A DNA stretch of 64,000 bases from Salipaludibacillus keqinensis (GCF_003226325.1 NZ_PDOD01000001.1:124001-188000); one strand, 5' to 3'. Shown: positions 16,508 through 25,638, numbered from the stretch's first letter. The notes: generated from the letters alone by a model not told the origin. Program-made: numbers and translations.

Positions 16508-19500
16508 AGCTGAAAAAGATACAAATATATGGATTTGGGAAATGGATAGATCAGTCTTGGGATTTAAGTGAAGAGCCATTATCTCTCTTTGTTGGACATA
16601 ATGAATCAGGGAAATCGACGTTAATGGCCTTTATACATGCCATCTTCTTTGGTTTCCCTTCCAAGAGGGAAAATCAATATTTACCTAGAGACTCAAACAA
16701 GTATGGAGGTACCTTAATCATCGATCTTTATCCTTATGAGAATTTATCTATTCAACGAGTTGGTGGTAGAAGACAAAAAGGACATGTTACCATTCATTAC
16801 CCAGATGGTCGGACAGGAGATGAACAAGATCTCCACACCCTATTGAAGGGATTGGATGTAAACACATTCAAGGGGATCTTCCATTTTGACTTAGATGGCC
16901 TTCAAGAGATGAAAGGGATGACACCTAAAGAATTGAATCGGTATTTATACGACGCCGGTATGACCGGAGCCAGTAAATTGGCTTCACTAGAAAAAAGTAT
17001 TGAGCAAATGAGTGACCGATTATTTAAACCGAGAGGAAAAAAGACAGAAATTAATGACTTGGCTAATCAATTAAATGAATTAAAGCAAAGTTTGCAAAAA
17101 TGGGAAGATCAGTTAAACAATTATGGGGAGATTCAAGCGTCTGTAAGAGAAATAGAACAGACATTGGTACATATGAATCACGAGCAAAAAAAGATTCAAC
17201 AACAGCTACGAAAACTGGATAAGCGAATGTCTTTATCAAAAGTTGCTAATGATTGGAATGCTTTAAAGCAACAGATAGATTCTCAAGAAAATATAGAACG
17301 CTTTCCATTGAACGGTGTGGACCGATTAGACCAACTAAATGAATTATTAGCAGAAAAAGGAGCTAAAAGATTACACGAGAAAGAAAAGATTCAAGAAAAG
17401 TATAATGAGTTAGAACTTTTGGTGACCGAATTCTTGGATGAACAAACAGCAATGAATCTCAATATGACAGTTGAACAGTTACCTTTATATAAAAATTGGC
17501 AGGATGAAGAGATTCAACTTTCCTTCAAAGAGGGTGAACTCGTAAAACAGCAAAAATTTATTGAAGAAGAATGGGTTCCATATACGAAGAATGAGTTTCA
17601 TAAAGCAAATATTCATGGTTTTATTATTGATAAATATGAACAGTTAAAAGAAAAGTGGCAGCTACTCTGCAGACAAGAAGAGAGCTTAACTGAAGAGAAA
17701 AATCGGTACAATCGAGAAAAAACAGTGATAGAACAACAACTTGAATATGAGAAAGAACATCTCTTGTCTGCGGAAGATGAACGAGAGTATGAACAGAGCC
17801 TTTTGCACCATGGAAATGAAAAAATCATAAAAAAAGAAAAAGAGATGCTGATTGAACAACAGGCTTGGATAAAAAAAGACAAGGAACGATTAGAGTCTAG
17901 TATAAAATCTAAAATGAACGGTTTATATAGTTTCATGCTCGTGATTGCTATGCTTGCTGTTTACCAGATCTTAGTTTCTGATTATGCTCTTCTAATATTT
18001 CTTTTTATTTCCAGTGTTATTCTTCTTTTTTTCATAAGAAAAACTAGGGTAGATCACAAACGAGAAACAGAAAAGTTGGAGGCAGAAGATAAAGAAAAAA
18101 AAGATCGAATAAGAGAGTTTAGCATGGAGGAAGCTGGTACCGTAAATGTAGTTCAATTGGAACAAATATTAAGACAAAATCAGGAAAGAAAAATACAAGT
18201 AGACGTGAAAACTCAAAAAATCACTTCTATTCGGCAGCAAATGGCACAATGGGAAGAAGATAGGAATCAATTACTAAAAGAATGGACGTCATTTCATGAT
18301 CACATGGCTGCATGGACGGAAGAAGCTTCATTACCTTCTGATAAAGAAGTGATGTTTTATGGGCGATTTTTATCGTCAATTAAAGAATGGAAGCAAATAA
18401 ATCGAGAGTGCCTTACTATTATTGAAAAACGAAGTGCATTACAGAAAAAGATGACCGAATACGAAAACAGTGTTTATTCCTTATCAACTAAGTGCCAAGT
18501 AAATGTTCCGATTGAGGCGACTGTTGAAGAACAGGTGAGAGCATTAAAGCAGCTTATGAAGTCAAAAATGGAAATGGAAGAGGAAAAACGTCGTTTGAAT
18601 GATCAGGTGGCTTTAAGTGAGGATGTACTGTTGCAAACAGAACAAGAGCTTAAACAAATCAAAAGACAGAAACAAGAACTTCTTGCGTATGCTGAAGTTG
18701 AGCATGAAGAGACTTTTCGAAGTAAAGCTGAGCAATTTGCTGAGCAACAAAGAATGACTGGGCGTTTGCGGGAATGGGATCTTCAAATGATGGCTATTAT
18801 TCCAGATAAGATGGAACGAGACAAAATGATTCAAGAAATCTTCTCCCGTGAAATGGATGAAGAATTGGAACAGGATCAATTAAACGAAAGGCTCAATCAG
18901 ATAGAGCAACAAAAAAATGAGCTTTTGACCAGCCTTTCTCACGAGAAATTAGAGCTAAAGCAGCTTGAAGAAGAAGGAACCTATGAAGAACAGCTCCAAC
19001 GGTTTATGACGCGGAAAGAAAAATTGAATAACTTGGTGAAACAATGGGCTGTATTTAAAACAAGTGAATATATGATCCAGAAAGTAAAAGCGATCTACGA
19101 AAAAGAGCGACAACCAAAAGTGATGAAGAAAGCACAAGAGATATTTTCTAAATTAACTGAAGCTAAATATCCTTACTTGTTTGCTCCTCTTGGAGAAGAA
19201 CGATTTTTAGTCGAAAGAAATGATGGACAACGGTTTGAGCCTAATAAATTAAGCAGAGGGACCTGTGAACTGCTCTATTTATCCATTCGCCTCTCCTTAG
19301 CTATTGAAGATTCTACTAAATGGAACTTTCCATTATTTATGGATGAAACATTGGTAAATATGGATAAACAAAGAAGAGGAGCGGTGCTTGACTATTTACA
19401 TGAAGTATCGAGAAAAAGACAAATCCTCTTCTTCACGTGTCATGATCATATAAAAGATGAAGTGGATCGAACAAAACTAGGAGTCATCACTCATGTAATC

Positions 19501-19509
19501 ACTCCATAG
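16504..19509 (+). CDS. yhaN: Rad50/SbcC-like coiled-coil ATPase YhaN
   Basis: A 1001-residue SMC-type AAA ATPase. Walker A is GHNESGKST at residues 31-39. A long charged coiled coil follows, and the C-terminal half-site has the signature LSRGTCELLYLSIRLSLA and Walker B LFMDETLVNMD. In place of the zinc hook the middle (about residues 475-515) holds two adjacent hydrophobic helices (FMLVIAMLAVYQILV and ALLIFLFISSVILLFFI), so the coiled coil is probably tethered to the membrane. The start codon is TTG, sharing bases with the yhaO stop (TTGA). It is the likely partner of YhaO in DNA end processing; direct evidence for either protein is limited. Confidence 0.85.
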   Translation: MKLKKIQIYGFGKWIDQSWDLSEEPLSLFVGHNESGKSTLMAFIHAIFFGFPSKRENQYLPRDSNKYGGTLIIDLYPYENLSIQRVGGRRQKGHVTIHYPDGRTGDEQDLHTLLKGLDVNTFKGIFHFDLDGLQEMKGMTPKELNRYLYDAGMTGASKLASLEKSIEQMSDRLFKPRGKKTEINDLANQLNELKQSLQKWEDQLNNYGEIQASVREIEQTLVHMNHEQKKIQQQLRKLDKRMSLSKVANDWNALKQQIDSQENIERFPLNGVDRLDQLNELLAEKGAKRLHEKEKIQEKYNELELLVTEFLDEQTAMNLNMTVEQLPLYKNWQDEEIQLSFKEGELVKQQKFIEEEWVPYTKNEFHKANIHGFIIDKYEQLKEKWQLLCRQEESLTEEKNRYNREKTVIEQQLEYEKEHLLSAEDEREYEQSLLHHGNEKIIKKEKEMLIEQQAWIKKDKERLESSIKSKMNGLYSFMLVIAMLAVYQILVSDYALLIFLFISSVILLFFIRKTRVDHKRETEKLEAEDKEKKDRIREFSMEEAGTVNVVQLEQILRQNQERKIQVDVKTQKITSIRQQMAQWEEDRNQLLKEWTSFHDHMAAWTEEASLPSDKEVMFYGRFLSSIKEWKQINRECLTIIEKRSALQKKMTEYENSVYSLSTKCQVNVPIEATVEEQVRALKQLMKSKMEMEEEKRRLNDQVALSEDVLLQTEQELKQIKRQKQELLAYAEVEHEETFRSKAEQFAEQQRMTGRLREWDLQMMAIIPDKMERDKMIQEIFSREMDEELEQDQLNERLNQIEQQKNELLTSLSHEKLELKQLEEEGTYEEQLQRFMTRKEKLNNLVKQWAVFKTSEYMIQKVKAIYEKERQPKVMKKAQEIFSKLTEAKYPYLFAPLGEERFLVERNDGQRFEPNKLSRGTCELLYLSIRLSLAIEDSTKWNFPLFMDETLVNMDKQRRGAVLDYLHEVSRKRQILFFTCHDHIKDEVDRTKLGVITHVITP

Positions 19510-19740
19510 GAGCGGTCTTGTCTTTTCTTAAATTTATGTAAAAGTGTTGTTGTATTTCAAATTTTAATGATTTTGTATTAAACTAAATTTGATAAACTTT
19601 GATTGTTAAAGAGGTACAAACTAACATCTTTGAATGAAGGGCTCTTGTTCAAGTATACTTTTACTAACAACATAGTTAGGGAATACCTCAGATAAAACAC
19701 GATAATTACAAATAATAAGGTTAAACAAAGGATGATGACC

Positions 19741-20412
19741 ATGAGTGAATTTCAAGTGTACTTAGTTGAAGATGAAGAAAATTTAGGACAAGTCATCAAG
19801 GCCTATATGGAAAAAGAGGGTTGGAAAGTAAAGCATTTCACTGATGGAAAAGATGCTCATGAAAACATTCAAGAGCCGCCTCATTTATGGATTCTTGATA
19901 TAATGCTGCCAGGAATGGACGGCTATCAATTGTTGAAATCAATTAAAAGTGAAGCTGATACGCCTGTTATATTTATTTCTGCACGGGACAAAGACTTAGA
20001 TCGTGTGTTAGGACTTGAATTGGGTAGTGATGATTATTTAGCGAAGCCGTTTTTACCGGAGGAATTGCTAATTCGTGCGAAGAAGCTGTTAAACCGTGTT
20101 TATCCACCAGAAGTACAGGATGAAGAAACGATCGAATTAAACGGTTATATTATTGATCCAAAATCAAGAACGGTTCAAGATGAAAATACGCCAATCGAAT
20201 TAACGACAAAAGAAATGGACTTAATTATTCTCTTAGCCTCAAACTTAGGGAAGGCCCTTTCCCGAGAAACCATTATTGAATATGTATGGGGCAGTGACTA
20301 TTTTGGTTCTGAACGAGCGGTTGATGATGTGGTGCGAAGGGTGAGGAAGAAATTATCACGTATTCATGTAGAAACTTTATATGGTTACGGGTACAGGATT
20401 CTCTCTTCATGA
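19741..20412 (+). CDS. cssR: Secretion-stress response regulator CssR
   Basis: An OmpR/PhoB-family response regulator (223 residues). The receiver domain starts VYLVEDEENLG, the phosphoacceptor is Asp53 in LWILDIMLPGMDG, and the switch lysine is in YLAKPFLPEEL. The C-terminal winged helix ends WGSDYFGSERAVDDVVRRVR and VETLYGYGYRI. PHLWILDIMLP and the winged-helix segment are close to B. subtilis CssR, which senses misfolded secreted proteins with CssS and induces htrA-type proteases. AAAGGATGA sets the start at ATG 19741 rather than 19732. No htrA lies nearby. Confidence 0.82.
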   Translation: MSEFQVYLVEDEENLGQVIKAYMEKEGWKVKHFTDGKDAHENIQEPPHLWILDIMLPGMDGYQLLKSIKSEADTPVIFISARDKDLDRVLGLELGSDDYLAKPFLPEELLIRAKKLLNRVYPPEVQDEETIELNGYIIDPKSRTVQDENTPIELTTKEMDLIILLASNLGKALSRETIIEYVWGSDYFGSERAVDDVVRRVRKKLSRIHVETLYGYGYRILSS

Positions 20413-21791
20413 TTCGACTGAATTTAACGCAACGAATCTGGTTCTCGTTTATATCAATCCTGTTAATGGTGGCTCTTTTAATTGGGGTAATCTATCCCAT
20501 ATCGCTTAAAGGGACTCTTACGGAAGAAACTTACCGAATTATAGAACAGGAACAAAATCGTCATACCAATCCCTACGGAGAGTATTTAATTCCGCCACAT
20601 TCTGAACTTGATTTTATTGAAAGACGTGAAGCTGAGCGTTCCGTAGGAAATGTGTTTTTAATGAACCAGTTCGGGACGATTGAAGGTGACCCTGTTCCCA
20701 GTGAAGTATTAAGAGAGATGGGGGACAGAGCGCAAGAGCAAATGACCCGTCGAGGACGTTACGAGTTAACATACAATGAGGCTACTTTGTTTTATGTTGT
20801 GTATAAGGTATATACGACGGGGGGAGAAGCTTATCATATTTCATATATGTGGGATACTTATCGTGACCAAATGGTTAACAGACTTTGGGGGAGATTAAGT
20901 TACATCATGCTGTTTGCCAGTTTAATGAGTTTAGTCCCGGCTTTTTGGTTAAAGCATTACTTGAAACAACCTTTGACAAGTTTAGGTAACCACTTTGAGC
21001 AAATTGCTGAGCGGAACTGGCAAGAACCATTCCATTGGGAAGGCGATGAGGACTTCGAGAAGCTTTCAAACCAATTTGAATCGATGAGGCAAAACCTTAT
21101 TAAATTTGATTCGGCTCAAAAAACGTTTATTCAACATGCTTCTCATGAGCTGAAAACACCGATTATGGTCGTGAAAAGCTATGCTCAATCAGTGAAAGAT
21201 GGAATCCTTCCAAAAGATAATATGGAGCAAACGATGGATGTCATTATTGAAGAATCTAATCGGATGGAAAAAAGAGTAAAAGACATGCTCTATTATACGA
21301 AACTTGATTCACTCAAAGAGACACCGATGGATATGGTTGATTTTCCTTTTGGTTCCATTGCTTACCACGTTGAAGAACGATTCCGTTTAGCTAGAGACGA
21401 TGTGAAGATCTCTGTTAAAGGAGATCAAACGATGTTCTATGGTGATAAAGAACAAATGAGTGTCCTTTTAGAGAATTTAGTGGAAAATGCTTTAAGATAC
21501 GCTATCCACACGATTGATATGGAAGCAGAAGAGATAGAGGGGGACTACGTTTGCCTGCATGTTAAGAATGATGGCGAAAATATACCTGAAGATGAACTGG
21601 ATCATTTATTTATTCCGTTTAGAAAAGGGAACAAGGGTCAGTTTGGTTTGGGCTTAGCCATTGTAAAAAGAATTTGTGAGCTTCACGGAGGCTATCCGAA
21701 AGTGAAAAATACGGAGACGGGTGTTACCTTTACAATGATGATCCCTAAAGTGAATAAACAAGCAAAGAACAGCTCGAAATCTTCTCTATAA
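20409..21791 (+). CDS. cssS: Secretion-stress sensor histidine kinase CssS
   Basis: Membrane histidine kinase paired with cssR, overlapping it by four bases (ATGA). Of 460 residues, a first membrane helix spans about 10-32, an extracytoplasmic sensor about 33-160, and a second helix about 163-180. These are followed by a HAMP-like linker, the phosphorylated His246 in ASHELKTPIMVV, the N box ENLVENALRYA and the ATP-binding FGLGLAIVKRI. The layout matches CssS, which detects misfolded exoproteins outside the membrane. A hairpin spans its stop codon. Confidence 0.83.
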   Translation: MIRLNLTQRIWFSFISILLMVALLIGVIYPISLKGTLTEETYRIIEQEQNRHTNPYGEYLIPPHSELDFIERREAERSVGNVFLMNQFGTIEGDPVPSEVLREMGDRAQEQMTRRGRYELTYNEATLFYVVYKVYTTGGEAYHISYMWDTYRDQMVNRLWGRLSYIMLFASLMSLVPAFWLKHYLKQPLTSLGNHFEQIAERNWQEPFHWEGDEDFEKLSNQFESMRQNLIKFDSAQKTFIQHASHELKTPIMVVKSYAQSVKDGILPKDNMEQTMDVIIEESNRMEKRVKDMLYYTKLDSLKETPMDMVDFPFGSIAYHVEERFRLARDDVKISVKGDQTMFYGDKEQMSVLLENLVENALRYAIHTIDMEAEEIEGDYVCLHVKNDGENIPEDELDHLFIPFRKGNKGQFGLGLAIVKRICELHGGYPKVKNTETGVTFTMMIPKVNKQAKNSSKSSL

Positions 21792-21808
21792 GGGAGTTCG
21801 AGCTGTTC
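21767..21808 (+). terminator. Hairpin at the end of cssS
   Basis: GAACAGCTCGAA / TTCGAGCTGTTC is a perfect 12-bp inverted repeat whose loop contains the cssS stop codon. No T run follows, so termination efficiency is uncertain. Confidence 0.6.
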
Positions 21809-21879
21809 TCCTATTCACTTTCAAAAGGTAAGATTATGATATAATAATAACCAGAAAAGCTTGGGGAGGTATAAATTGT

Positions 21880-22839
21880 ATGAAGAAAGGGATACACCAT
21901 CATCAAATTGGAGAAGGCGTGGACACGTATTTGCTAATTAAAAATGCCAAAAGAGGAATAGCAAGCAATGGAAAACCATTCCTAACATTGCATCTTTCTG
22001 ATAAAACGGGAGAAATAGAAGCAAAGCTTTGGGGAATCTCTCCTGAAGATGAAGCAACTTTTTTAAGTGGCACGGTTTCTCATATTCAAGGAGAAGTCCA
22101 AGACTTTCGAGGCATGAGGCAACTTAAGATCAAAGCAATCCGTCCTACTTCAAGTATGGATCAAGTGAAACCGGATGACTTCTTGCCGTCCGCTCCAAGA
22201 AATAAAGATGAAATGTTAGAAGAAGTAACTCAATACATTTTCGATATGCAGAATGCTAAAATACAACGAATTACTAGACATTTATTTAAAAAACATCAAA
22301 AAGCTTTTTCTGTTTCACCTGCTGCGACGAAAAACCATCATGAATTTGTTTCTGGCCTCCTTTATCATGTGGTTTCTATGTTGCAATTAGCTAAAAACAT
22401 TTCTTCGTTGTATCCTACCCTAGATAAAGATCTCTTGTATGCTGGTGTCATTTTACATGACATGGCGAAAGTGAAAGAACTTTCAGGGCCTATGGCTACG
22501 CAGTATACGATTGAGGGGAAGCTTCTTGGACATATTACCATCATGGTAAATGAAATTGAAGAAGCGGCTAATGAACTGGGGATTGAAGGTGAAGAAGTGT
22601 TAGTTTTGCAACATCTTGTTCTTTCACACCATTCCAAAGGAGAGTGGGGTAGTCCAAAGCCACCGTTAATTAGAGAAGCGGAGATGTTACATATGATAGA
22701 TAATATTGATGCAAAAATGAATATGTTGGATCGTACATTGGACCGTGTTCTTCCAGGAGAATTTTCAGAACGTGTCTTTGCAATGGATAATCGATCTTTT
22801 TACAAACCGACGTTTCATGAAAAGCCGATAGATTTATAA
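21880..22839 (+). CDS. yhaM: 3'-5' exoribonuclease YhaM
   Basis: A 319-residue exonuclease that trims RNA and single-stranded DNA from the 3' end. An N-terminal OB-fold nucleic-acid-binding domain (about residues 10-95, with [19 protein letters not shown]) precedes an HD domain whose metal ligands lie in [24 protein letters not shown] and [14 protein letters not shown]. This order is diagnostic of YhaM. GGGGAGGT precedes ATG 21880 and a TATAAT lies about 40 bases upstream, so it has its own promoter even though cssRS reads in from upstream. Confidence 0.92.
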   Translation: MKKGIHHHQIGEGVDTYLLIKNAKRGIASNGKPFLTLHLSDKTGEIEAKLWGISPEDEATFLSGTVSHIQGEVQDFRGMRQLKIKAIRPTSSMDQVKPDDFLPSAPRNKDEMLEEVTQYIFDMQNAKIQRITRHLFKKHQKAFSVSPAATKNHHEFVSGLLYHVVSMLQLAKNISSLYPTLDKDLLYAGVILHDMAKVKELSGPMATQYTIEGKLLGHITIMVNEIEEAANELGIEGEEVLVLQHLVLSHHSKGEWGSPKPPLIREAEMLHMIDNIDAKMNMLDRTLDRVLPGEFSERVFAMDNRSFYKPTFHEKPIDL

Positions 22840-22873
22840 ATTCATCGTAGGGTGCTTTTGATGCATAGCTAAA

Positions 22874-22919
22874 GCCACAAATAAACATTCACATGGAGAT
22901 GTGTTTGTTTATTTGTGGC
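22874..22919. terminator. Long hairpin between convergent yhaM and a small gene
   Basis: Outer arms GCCACAAATAAACA / TGTTTATTTGTGGC (14 bp, perfect) enclose a second stem CACAT / ATGTG with loop GGAG. It lies between genes that face each other, so it probably ends both transcripts although T runs are short. Confidence 0.7.
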
Positions 22920-22992
22920 CATAGTTCGTATTAGAAGTGCCCTTTATTTTCATCGAGTCCATCCAACTCCTGAAACATTTTGCTTATCATTA

Positions 22993-23307
22993 TTATACTG
23001 GTTTGATTTGCTCTTCGGATTCAGTTATTCCTCCATCTCTACTCAAAATTAATAAATCCATAACCACTTCACTTTCAAATACTTCGTTGCAACTTGAAGT
23101 AAGCCATTCGTTAAAAGTAAGTGACTCGCAGTCTTGCCATGCTGACTGCCAATGAGCTAGTAAAAATGTCTCTACTCTCTCGTGAACAATGGGAAAATAT
23201 ACAAGCGAAGAAGTTGCTGTGTTTTTATCTAGTCTCTCCATAACATGTTGAACAAGTTTTTGTTGGAATTCACCGTACGTCATTTCGTTTAAACGTAAAT
23301 CTTTCAT
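22993..23307 (-). CDS. Unrecognised small acidic protein
   Basis: A 104-residue predicted soluble protein, MKDLRLNEMTYGEFQQKL at the start, with several aromatic residues (HWQSAWQDCESLTFNEWL) and an acidic C-terminus. I do not recognise a family. GGTGG lies five bases before ATG 23307. It faces yhaM across a hairpin and is divergent from the YhaL-like gene, in the stretch where B. subtilis also carries small genes near prsA. It is probably real because of its ribosome site and uninterrupted frame, but unsupported by homology. Confidence 0.55.
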   Translation of the reverse strand: MKDLRLNEMTYGEFQQKLVQHVMERLDKNTATSSLVYFPIVHERVETFLLAHWQSAWQDCESLTFNEWLTSSCNEVFESEVVMDLLILSRDGGITESEEQIKPV

Positions 23308-23433
23308 GAAAGCACCACCAATTTTAGTAATTTGATACTTCTTTTCCCTCTATCACCCATTTCAAACATCTATCATATTTTAATAGCTTTTTCATATATT
23401 ACTAGTAAATGAATTATAACGAGGAGTGAGTGA

Positions 23434-23673
23434 ATGAATGCTGTAACTGTCGTGCTAACATTAATAGGAGCTGTTTTTTTAGCTTTTGTGATAAGGCTAC
23501 TCTCTTTAACGAGTATTAGTGAATATGTACACAGCCACCCATGGTGGGTATATCTTGTTATGATAGGCATAGTGGCTAGTGGTTTCTTTACAGCCATACA
23601 CTGGATTAAAGATAAACAACAAGAAAATGGCTCGCCAAAGTCAATTTCTTTGGGAGCCAAAATCTTTCGGTAG
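23434..23673 (+). CDS. Small membrane protein, YhaL-like sporulation protein candidate
   Basis: A 79-residue protein with two hydrophobic helices: VTVVLTLIGAVFLAFVIRLL at the N-terminus, and a second beginning HPWWVYLVMIGIVAS that is followed by a charged tail. The second segment, PWWVY plus helix plus Lys/Gln-rich tail, resembles the YhaL sporulation family, and the position between yhaM and prsA is where yhaL lies in B. subtilis. The N-terminal helix is extra. GAGGAG precedes ATG 23434, and a stop codon sits immediately before it. Confidence 0.6.
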   Translation: MNAVTVVLTLIGAVFLAFVIRLLSLTSISEYVHSHPWWVYLVMIGIVASGFFTAIHWIKDKQQENGSPKSISLGAKIFR

Positions 23674-23676
23674 ACA

Positions 23677-23775
23677 TTAACAAACGTAAGCGGAACCTAC
23701 AATAATTAATAGAATAAACAACACAACGATGAGAGTAAATCCGTTGCAATTAGAAGACGGTGTATAACCTGACAT
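23677..23775 (-). CDS. YjcZ family sporulation microprotein
   Basis: A 32-residue peptide on the minus strand. A short polar N-terminus containing MSGYTPSSNCNGF is followed by a single Ile/Leu/Val-rich helix (TLIVVLFILLIIVGSAYV). The pattern G-F-x-L-x-V-V-L-F-I-L-L-x-I-I-G is that of the YjcZ/YhaL-neighbourhood sporulation microproteins. AAAGGGTGA precedes ATG 23775. It begins only two bases beyond the convergent YhaL-like stop region and is easily missed by gene finders. A cognate copy lies at 25161. Confidence 0.8.
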   Translation of the reverse strand: MSGYTPSSNCNGFTLIVVLFILLIIVGSAYVC

Positions 23776-23870
23776 GATATTTCACCCTTTCTATTGTCGA
23801 TGTTGGGAAGACGTCCCGTATTTAAGTTATGTTCAAAAGAGTGTATCCGTTCATAGGCGAACATGGAAAT

Positions 23871-23960
23871 GAGATCAGGGGGTGAGATCAGGGGGACGGT
23901 TCTTGCGGTTGAGATGCGTAGCAGCTACTTAGCAAGACCCGACAGATCAGGACGAAAATG
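23871..23960. repeat. REP-like repeat remnant
   Basis: GAGATCAGGGG occurs twice in tandem (23871-23881 and 23884-23894). The second copy runs into GGGGGACGGTTCTTGCGGTT. The GGGGACGGTTCT core resembles the palindromic repeats scattered through Bacillales genomes with IS200-type REP transposases. No transposase frame is present. Identification is by memory of the core only. Confidence 0.4.
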
Positions 23961-23997
23961 AGAGGAATCCAGAGGAAATAAAATTGCTACATTAGAA

Positions 23998-24030
23998 GGT
24001 GCCCCAAAAGGTTTTTACTTTTGGGGCACC
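23998..24030 (-). terminator. Terminator of prsA
   Basis: GGTGCCCCAAAAG / CTTTTGGGGCACC is a perfect 13-bp stem with a 7-base loop, immediately downstream of the prsA stop on the minus strand. T-rich sequence follows on both sides, so it may work in both directions. Confidence 0.85.
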
Positions 24031-24048
24031 CTCTTCATTGTATCCTGC

Positions 24049-24960
24049 TTATTCAAATAGGTGACTAAAATCTTCGTCAAGTACATTAATATCTATATTA
24101 TTCATCATTTTTTCTTGTTCTGAGTTCATTTTAGAAATTTTTCGGTCATTATAAGCTGATCGTAACTGTTCCATGACTTCTTCAAAATCATCTTCAAAAT
24201 GAGTGCGGTCTGTAACTTCGATAATATGGTATCCAAATTGACTGTGGACAGGATCACTTAGCTCACCAATTTCCAAGCTAAATGCCGCTTCCTCAAATGG
24301 CGGTGCCATCGTTCCTCTCCTGAAAGTACCTAGTTCACCTCCGTCATCTTTAGAACCAGGATCACTAGAATATTCTTTAGCAAGTTCTGAAAACTCCTCA
24401 CCTTCGTTAAGCTGGTTAAGTACTTCAAGAGCAGTGTCTTCATCACTTACAAGAATGTGTCTCGCTTCAACTTCCTCTCCCATTTCGTATTCTTCTAAAA
24501 GTTCCGTTTCAGTCACTTCGCCTACCTGGCCAATACGGTGCTGCATAACGAGGTGATTAATAACTCGTTCACGTAAATCTTCTTCGCCTGAAATTCCTTG
24601 TCTTTGCATTAATTCATAGAATTGTTCTTCATTTGAAACGCCGAGATTCTCCATCAAAAATTCGATTTCTTCTTGTATTTCTGTTTCTTCAATTCCTATT
24701 TCTTCTGCTTCTGCAACAATAACTTTATTTTGTACAAGTTCTATAAGTACTTGTTCCCCATATTGATCTTTGAGGGTTTGAATAAATTCTTCTTCAGTAA
24801 TATCTCCAACACTTGTTTCTACAATCACATTTTCAGAATGATTATTATCATTATTTTGAAGCTCATTTTCATTTTGATTATTATTTGCTTCAGAGTCGTT
24901 TGTGCATGCTGTTAATGCAACTGAACTTGTTAAAGATAAGATGAGTATAAGTTTTTTCAA
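24049..24960 (-). CDS. prsA: Foldase lipoprotein PrsA (parvulin peptidyl-prolyl isomerase)
   Basis: Membrane-anchored extracytoplasmic folding factor for secreted proteins. The signal peptide [18 protein letters not shown] ends in a lipobox whose Cys is the lipidation site. The central parvulin domain runs from [13 protein letters not shown] to [18 protein letters not shown], with helical SurA-like parts on both sides. The mature chain is strikingly acidic. GGGAG directly abuts the GTG that would start the longest frame, so the TTG at 24960, eight bases from that site, is the likely start (303 residues). It lies in the conserved yhaM-prsA-hpr region. Confidence 0.92.
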   Translation of the reverse strand: MKKLILILSLTSSVALTACTNDSEANNNQNENELQNNDNNHSENVIVETSVGDITEEEFIQTLKDQYGEQVLIELVQNKVIVAEAEEIGIEETEIQEEIEFLMENLGVSNEEQFYELMQRQGISGEEDLRERVINHLVMQHRIGQVGEVTETELLEEYEMGEEVEARHILVSDEDTALEVLNQLNEGEEFSELAKEYSSDPGSKDDGGELGTFRRGTMAPPFEEAAFSLEIGELSDPVHSQFGYHIIEVTDRTHFEDDFEEVMEQLRSAYNDRKISKMNSEQEKMMNNIDINVLDEDFSHLFE

Positions 24961-25160
24961 TTTTTCCACTCCCGCATATTCGTTTCCTAATAGTGTTTAT
25001 AACTTCGTATTACTATAGCATAATCATGGAATGTTTGGAATCAATTATGACAAAGTGATTTTGGGCTTAGTTCAATTACCGGAACCGTGACAAACGTCCA
25101 TACAATTCTTTTTCATTCTAATAAGATGTAATGAACGTTAAAACAAGGAGGAATGTAAAC

Positions 25161-25247
25161 ATGTCTCACTCATACCAATCTGGTTTTGCTTTACTCGTAG
25201 TGTTATTTATTTTATTAGTGATCATCGGTGCATCTTGGGGATACTAA
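25161..25247 (+). CDS. YjcZ family sporulation microprotein
   Basis: A 28-residue peptide (starts MSHSYQSGFALLVVLF, ends GASWGY) with one hydrophobic helix rich in Leu, Val and Ile. The G-F-A-L-L-V-V-L-F-I-L-L-V-I-I-G pattern is that of the YjcZ family of spore-associated microproteins. AAGGAGGA lies about eight bases before ATG 25161, better than the site of many larger genes here. It lies upstream of prsA and reads away from it. A terminator 135 bases further on leaves a long untranslated 3' part. Confidence 0.82.
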   Translation: MSHSYQSGFALLVVLFILLVIIGASWGY

Positions 25248-25382
25248 GGGTCTTTAAGTAGGACTGAGGTACCAGCTCACGGCAATTGATGATCTAAGGG
25301 ATCCTTCCGTGTCACTTATAAGTCTGTAGAAAGATAAAGAGGTGTAAGATAGACATTTGAGAGCCAGAATAAATCCATTAAA

Positions 25383-25420
25383 AAGAACAAGCAGAATAAC
25401 CTGCTTGTTCTTAGTTTTTT
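25383..25420 (+). terminator. Terminator downstream of the YjcZ microprotein gene
   Basis: AAGAACAAGCAG / CTGCTTGTTCTT, a perfect 12-bp stem with loop AATAAC, followed by AGTTTTTT. Confidence 0.88.
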
Positions 25421-25455
25421 CATTTAAATGACAGATAAGAAGTTCTGATTGAAAA

Positions 25456-25638
25456 TCAAGTTAAAAAGATTCTGAAGAAAGATGACGTAATGAGAATGGT
25501 AATCAGTACATTAATGGTGCGAAAAACCTTCGCTTGTCGCTCTTCAGGGATTTCTTTCTGTATACATAATGAATTGGTCATAGAATTAATTATAAACAAG
25601 TAGAGTGTTGCAAAAAGCAAAAAAGGTAAATACAACAT
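25456..25638 (-). CDS. Small membrane protein of unknown function
   Basis: A 60-residue protein with two predicted membrane helices (LYLPFLLFATLYLFIINSM and INVLITILITSSFFRIFL) joined by the charged loop QKEIPEERQAKVFRT. I do not recognise a family. GGAGG lies seven bases before ATG 25638, which supports expression. It faces the microprotein gene at 25161, with that gene's terminator in between. Confidence 0.6.
   Translation of the reverse strand: MLYLPFLLFATLYLFIINSMTNSLCIQKEIPEERQAKVFRTINVLITILITSSFFRIFLT

Noticed and set aside
25248-25382. Possible structured RNA after the YjcZ microprotein gene
   Set aside because: Only a weak CACGG/CCGTG pairing was found; it does not match a riboswitch or T-box that I know.
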